A stretch of DNA of 64,000 nucleotides from Rhizobiales bacterium CCH3-A5. GTDB lineage: Bacteria > Pseudomonadota > Alphaproteobacteria > Rhizobiales > Beijerinckiaceae. Location: positions 1 to 64,000 of the forward strand of contig LSIB01000181.1 in assembly GCA_001556025.1 (NCBI GenBank), read 5' to 3'. Below the pieces are notes generated by a model. The model worked only from the letters and a program-made list of their open reading frames with translations, was not told the origin of the DNA and searched no databases. This document shows positions 62,497-64,000 of this stretch, piece after piece; positions within the stretch are counted from its first letter, which is position 1, and every line of letters begins with the position of its first letter. A program made the position numbers and the translations under genes.

Positions 62497-62997
62497 TCAG
62501 ATCAGCGGTGCCGTCTCGCCGGCGAGGAGCCGTCCGGCCGCGGGCAGGCGCGGGAAACTCGGCTTCATCTGGATTTCCTGCGCGACGGAATAGAGCAGGT
62601 CCGACAGGCGAATGGCGCCGGGCACCGATTCGCCGATGAACTTGTTGAGGAAGCCCATCTTGACGTGCAGTTCGGCATGGTTGCGCACGATGAAGTCCAT
62701 CGAGTTTTCCATCGCATGCTCGTCGAAATTGCGATGGTCGATCTCGCGGAATTCGATGATCCGGCACGCCGTATGCCGTTCGTCACGGCGGATCCGCTTA
62801 TAGAGATCGGCGACATTGTCGAAATCGCCCTCGATGATCTGGACGAATTTGTTGTCGAAGTAGAACAGGAACCCGGTGATGCCGGTGCGGATGTTCTGTA
62901 ACTCCGTACATTCGCGGATCGTCCTGATATTGGGCGCGAAGCGGGCGTCGTCGCATGGCACGACGCTCCTGCTCGCATAGACGAGCGATACGATCAT
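62497..62997 (-). CDS. BLUF-domain blue-light sensor protein
   Basis: A 166-residue BLUF protein. The flavin-binding site is intact: Y7 (LVYASR), N35 and the loop GITGFLFYF, Q53 (FVQIIEG), and M96. The spacing from N to Q (18) and Q to M (43) equals that of AppA. The semi-conserved Trp two residues before Met is His94 here (RNFDEHAMENS). A four-residue insert lies between Tyr and Asn. The C-terminal 60 residues are an unrecognised helical tail. Blue light via FAD would alter a partner; none is encoded next to it. A strong GGGGGGAGG ribosome-binding site precedes the start. Confidence 0.9.
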   Translation of the reverse strand: MIVSLVYASRSVVPCDDARFAPNIRTIRECTELQNIRTGITGFLFYFDNKFVQIIEGDFDNVADLYKRIRRDERHTACRIIEFREIDHRNFDEHAMENSMDFIVRNHAELHVKMGFLNKFIGESVPGAIRLSDLLYSVAQEIQMKPSFPRLPAAGRLLAGETAPLI

Positions 62998-63192
62998 AGG
63001 CGGGCCTCCCCCCGGATGCCGGTATGTCTGATTTTTTGGCTAAGGCCAGGTTAGGCTAGGCAGAGCGCCGCACGGACCCGACTCACAACACCTCTGACAA
63101 AACTGTGACACGCCCCCGCAGTTGACGCAAGGGCATCGATTCGGCGGGTCGTCAAAGGCGATTGTAGAGGCCTCGGAGGCGCGTGCGGTGGC

Positions 63193-64000
63193 TCAGCCGG
63201 TCGCCGCCGCACGCTCCTGCGCCTCCACCACCGCCACCGCCGTCATGTTGACGACGCCGCGCGCCGTGACCGAGCCGGTCAGGATATGGGCGGGCTTGGC
63301 CGTGCCGATCAGGATCGGCCCGACGGGCAGCGCGTCCGCCAGCACCTTGGCGAACTGATAGGCGATGTTGGCAGCGTCGAGATTGGGGAAGACCAGCACG
63401 TTGGCGACGCCCTTGAGCCGCGAAGACGGCAGCACACGCTCGCGCACCATCGCGACGAGCGCCGTGTCGGCCTCCATCTCGCCGTCGCATTCGAGCTCCG
63501 GCGCGCGCTCACGGATCAGCCCGAGCGCCTTGCGCATCTTCAGCGAGGAAGGCGTGTCGGCCGCGCCGAAATCCGAATGCGAGAGCAGTGCGATCTTGGG
63601 CTCGATGCCGAAGCGCTGGACATGGTGCGCCGCCAGCACCGTCATGTCGGCGATTTCCTCGGCGGACGGGTCGTGCCGGACATGCGTATCGGCAAGGAAG
63701 AACGCGCCCTTGTTGGTGACGATCAGCGTCATCGCCGAAATGTCGCGGACGCCGGGCTGGAGCCCGATGATGTCCTTGATATGCCGCAGCCGCGAGAGGA
63801 AGCGCCCCTCCAGGCCCGCGATCATTGCATCCGCCTCGCCGCGCGCCACGGCCAGCGCCGCGATCACGGTCGTGTTGGTGCGCACCAGCGAGCGCGCGGC
63901 CTCGGGGGTGACGCCGCGCCGGCCGGCGATGTCGAGATAGGTCTGGACATAGTCGCGATAGCGCGGATCGTCTTCCGGGTTGACCAACTCGCAATCGACG
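63193..64000 (-). CDS. maeB: NADP-dependent malic enzyme, C-terminal phosphotransacetylase-like domain (partial, 5' end outside window)
   Basis: The last 268 or so residues of a protein that continues past the right edge: the frame is open to base 64000 and reads VDCELVNPEDDPRYRDYVQT at the edge. It is the PTA-like domain of malic enzymes: ITPEAAR-type helix, SALAVARGEADAMIAG region, DTHVRHDPSAEEIADM, LLSHSDFGAADTP, and NVLVFPNLDAANIAYQFAK. This region is allosteric, not catalytic, in MaeB. The N-terminal malic enzyme domain must lie to the right. A lone phosphate acetyltransferase is less likely because of the LVNPEDDPRYRDY junction. Confidence 0.85.
   Translation of the reverse strand, partial: VDCELVNPEDDPRYRDYVQTYLDIAGRRGVTPEAARSLVRTNTTVIAALAVARGEADAMIAGLEGRFLSRLRHIKDIIGLQPGVRDISAMTLIVTNKGAFFLADTHVRHDPSAEEIADMTVLAAHHVQRFGIEPKIALLSHSDFGAADTPSSLKMRKALGLIRERAPELECDGEMEADTALVAMVRERVLPSSRLKGVANVLVFPNLDAANIAYQFAKVLADALPVGPILIGTAKPAHILTGSVTARGVVNMTAVAVVEAQERAAATG

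Noticed and set aside
63193..64000. Stand-alone phosphate acetyltransferase starting at TTG 63987
   Set aside because: The frame continues to the window edge with VDCELVNPEDDP, the malic enzyme-type junction, so it is the end of a longer gene.

Overview
The window is GC-rich, gene-dense DNA that fits the chromosome of an alphaproteobacterium of the order Hyphomicrobiales, possibly Bosea-like (an inference from gene content, not a search). Supporting points are a GPR/RgsE-type giant coiled-coil polar-growth protein, many ABC uptake systems for small acids, peptides and purines, MlaE/F/D genes with a separate auxiliary lipoprotein, PilZ paralogues, a BLUF photoreceptor and rhizobial-type dispersed palindromes. 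I saw no rRNA, tRNA, CRISPR array, insertion sequence, prophage or clear pseudogene. One toxin-antitoxin pair (BrnT/BrnA) is the only obvious mobile-type gene set.

Layout. 1-6335: a peptide-type binding protein divergent from a four-carbon acid sugar kinase, then malonyl-CoA decarboxylase and malonyl-CoA synthetase (matA, matB). 6351-6864: brnTA. 6887-14553: two divergent operons that look like one catabolic module: FAD oxidase, SDR and creatininase-family hydrolase on the left; a NitT/TauT-type ABC importer and a second, paralogous FAD oxidase on the right. 14541-16825: a coiled-coil protein of unknown role and an MFS transporter. 16912-20916: a lipid-transport (Mla-type) operon. 21069-23148: an omptin outer-membrane protease with an intact active site and a MerR regulator fused to a P-loop domain. 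23277-33936: the 1870-residue GPR-like protein containing 33 consecutive 22-residue units, then an Hpt protein, a ferredoxin, an MFS transporter, a universal stress protein, a membrane protein, a CoxE-like VWA protein and HU. 34226-42088: a flavin monooxygenase, two PilZ proteins, a secreted Tudor-like protein with a tandem-repeat signal peptide, and a livKHMGF-type importer operon ending in a cupin. The monooxygenase and the importer operon carry nearly the same AT-rich operator. 42287-53189: purine module: xdhA, xdhB, xdhC, BMP-type importer, and divergent guaD followed by an overlapping 44-codon ORF. 53247-62400: a D-amino-acid aminotransferase-like enzyme, a CMD-family protein, an orphan TctC/Bug binding protein with a 2-hydroxyacid dehydrogenase, and an Opp/Yej-type peptide importer. 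62497-64000: a BLUF protein and the 3' end of a malic enzyme carrying a phosphotransacetylase domain.

How the genes work together. Most of the window is scavenging: importers sit in operons with the enzymes expected to process the imported compound (purines; a probable aromatic or similar acid; an unknown substrate for the paired FAD oxidases). Short palindromes related to each other lie in intergenic or intercistronic gaps. In two places a repeat arm supplies an ATG that extends a reading frame falsely.

Limits. All calls come from reading the sequence and recalling family motifs. No search, structure prediction or alignment program was run, so substrates of transporters and oxidoreductases are inferred.
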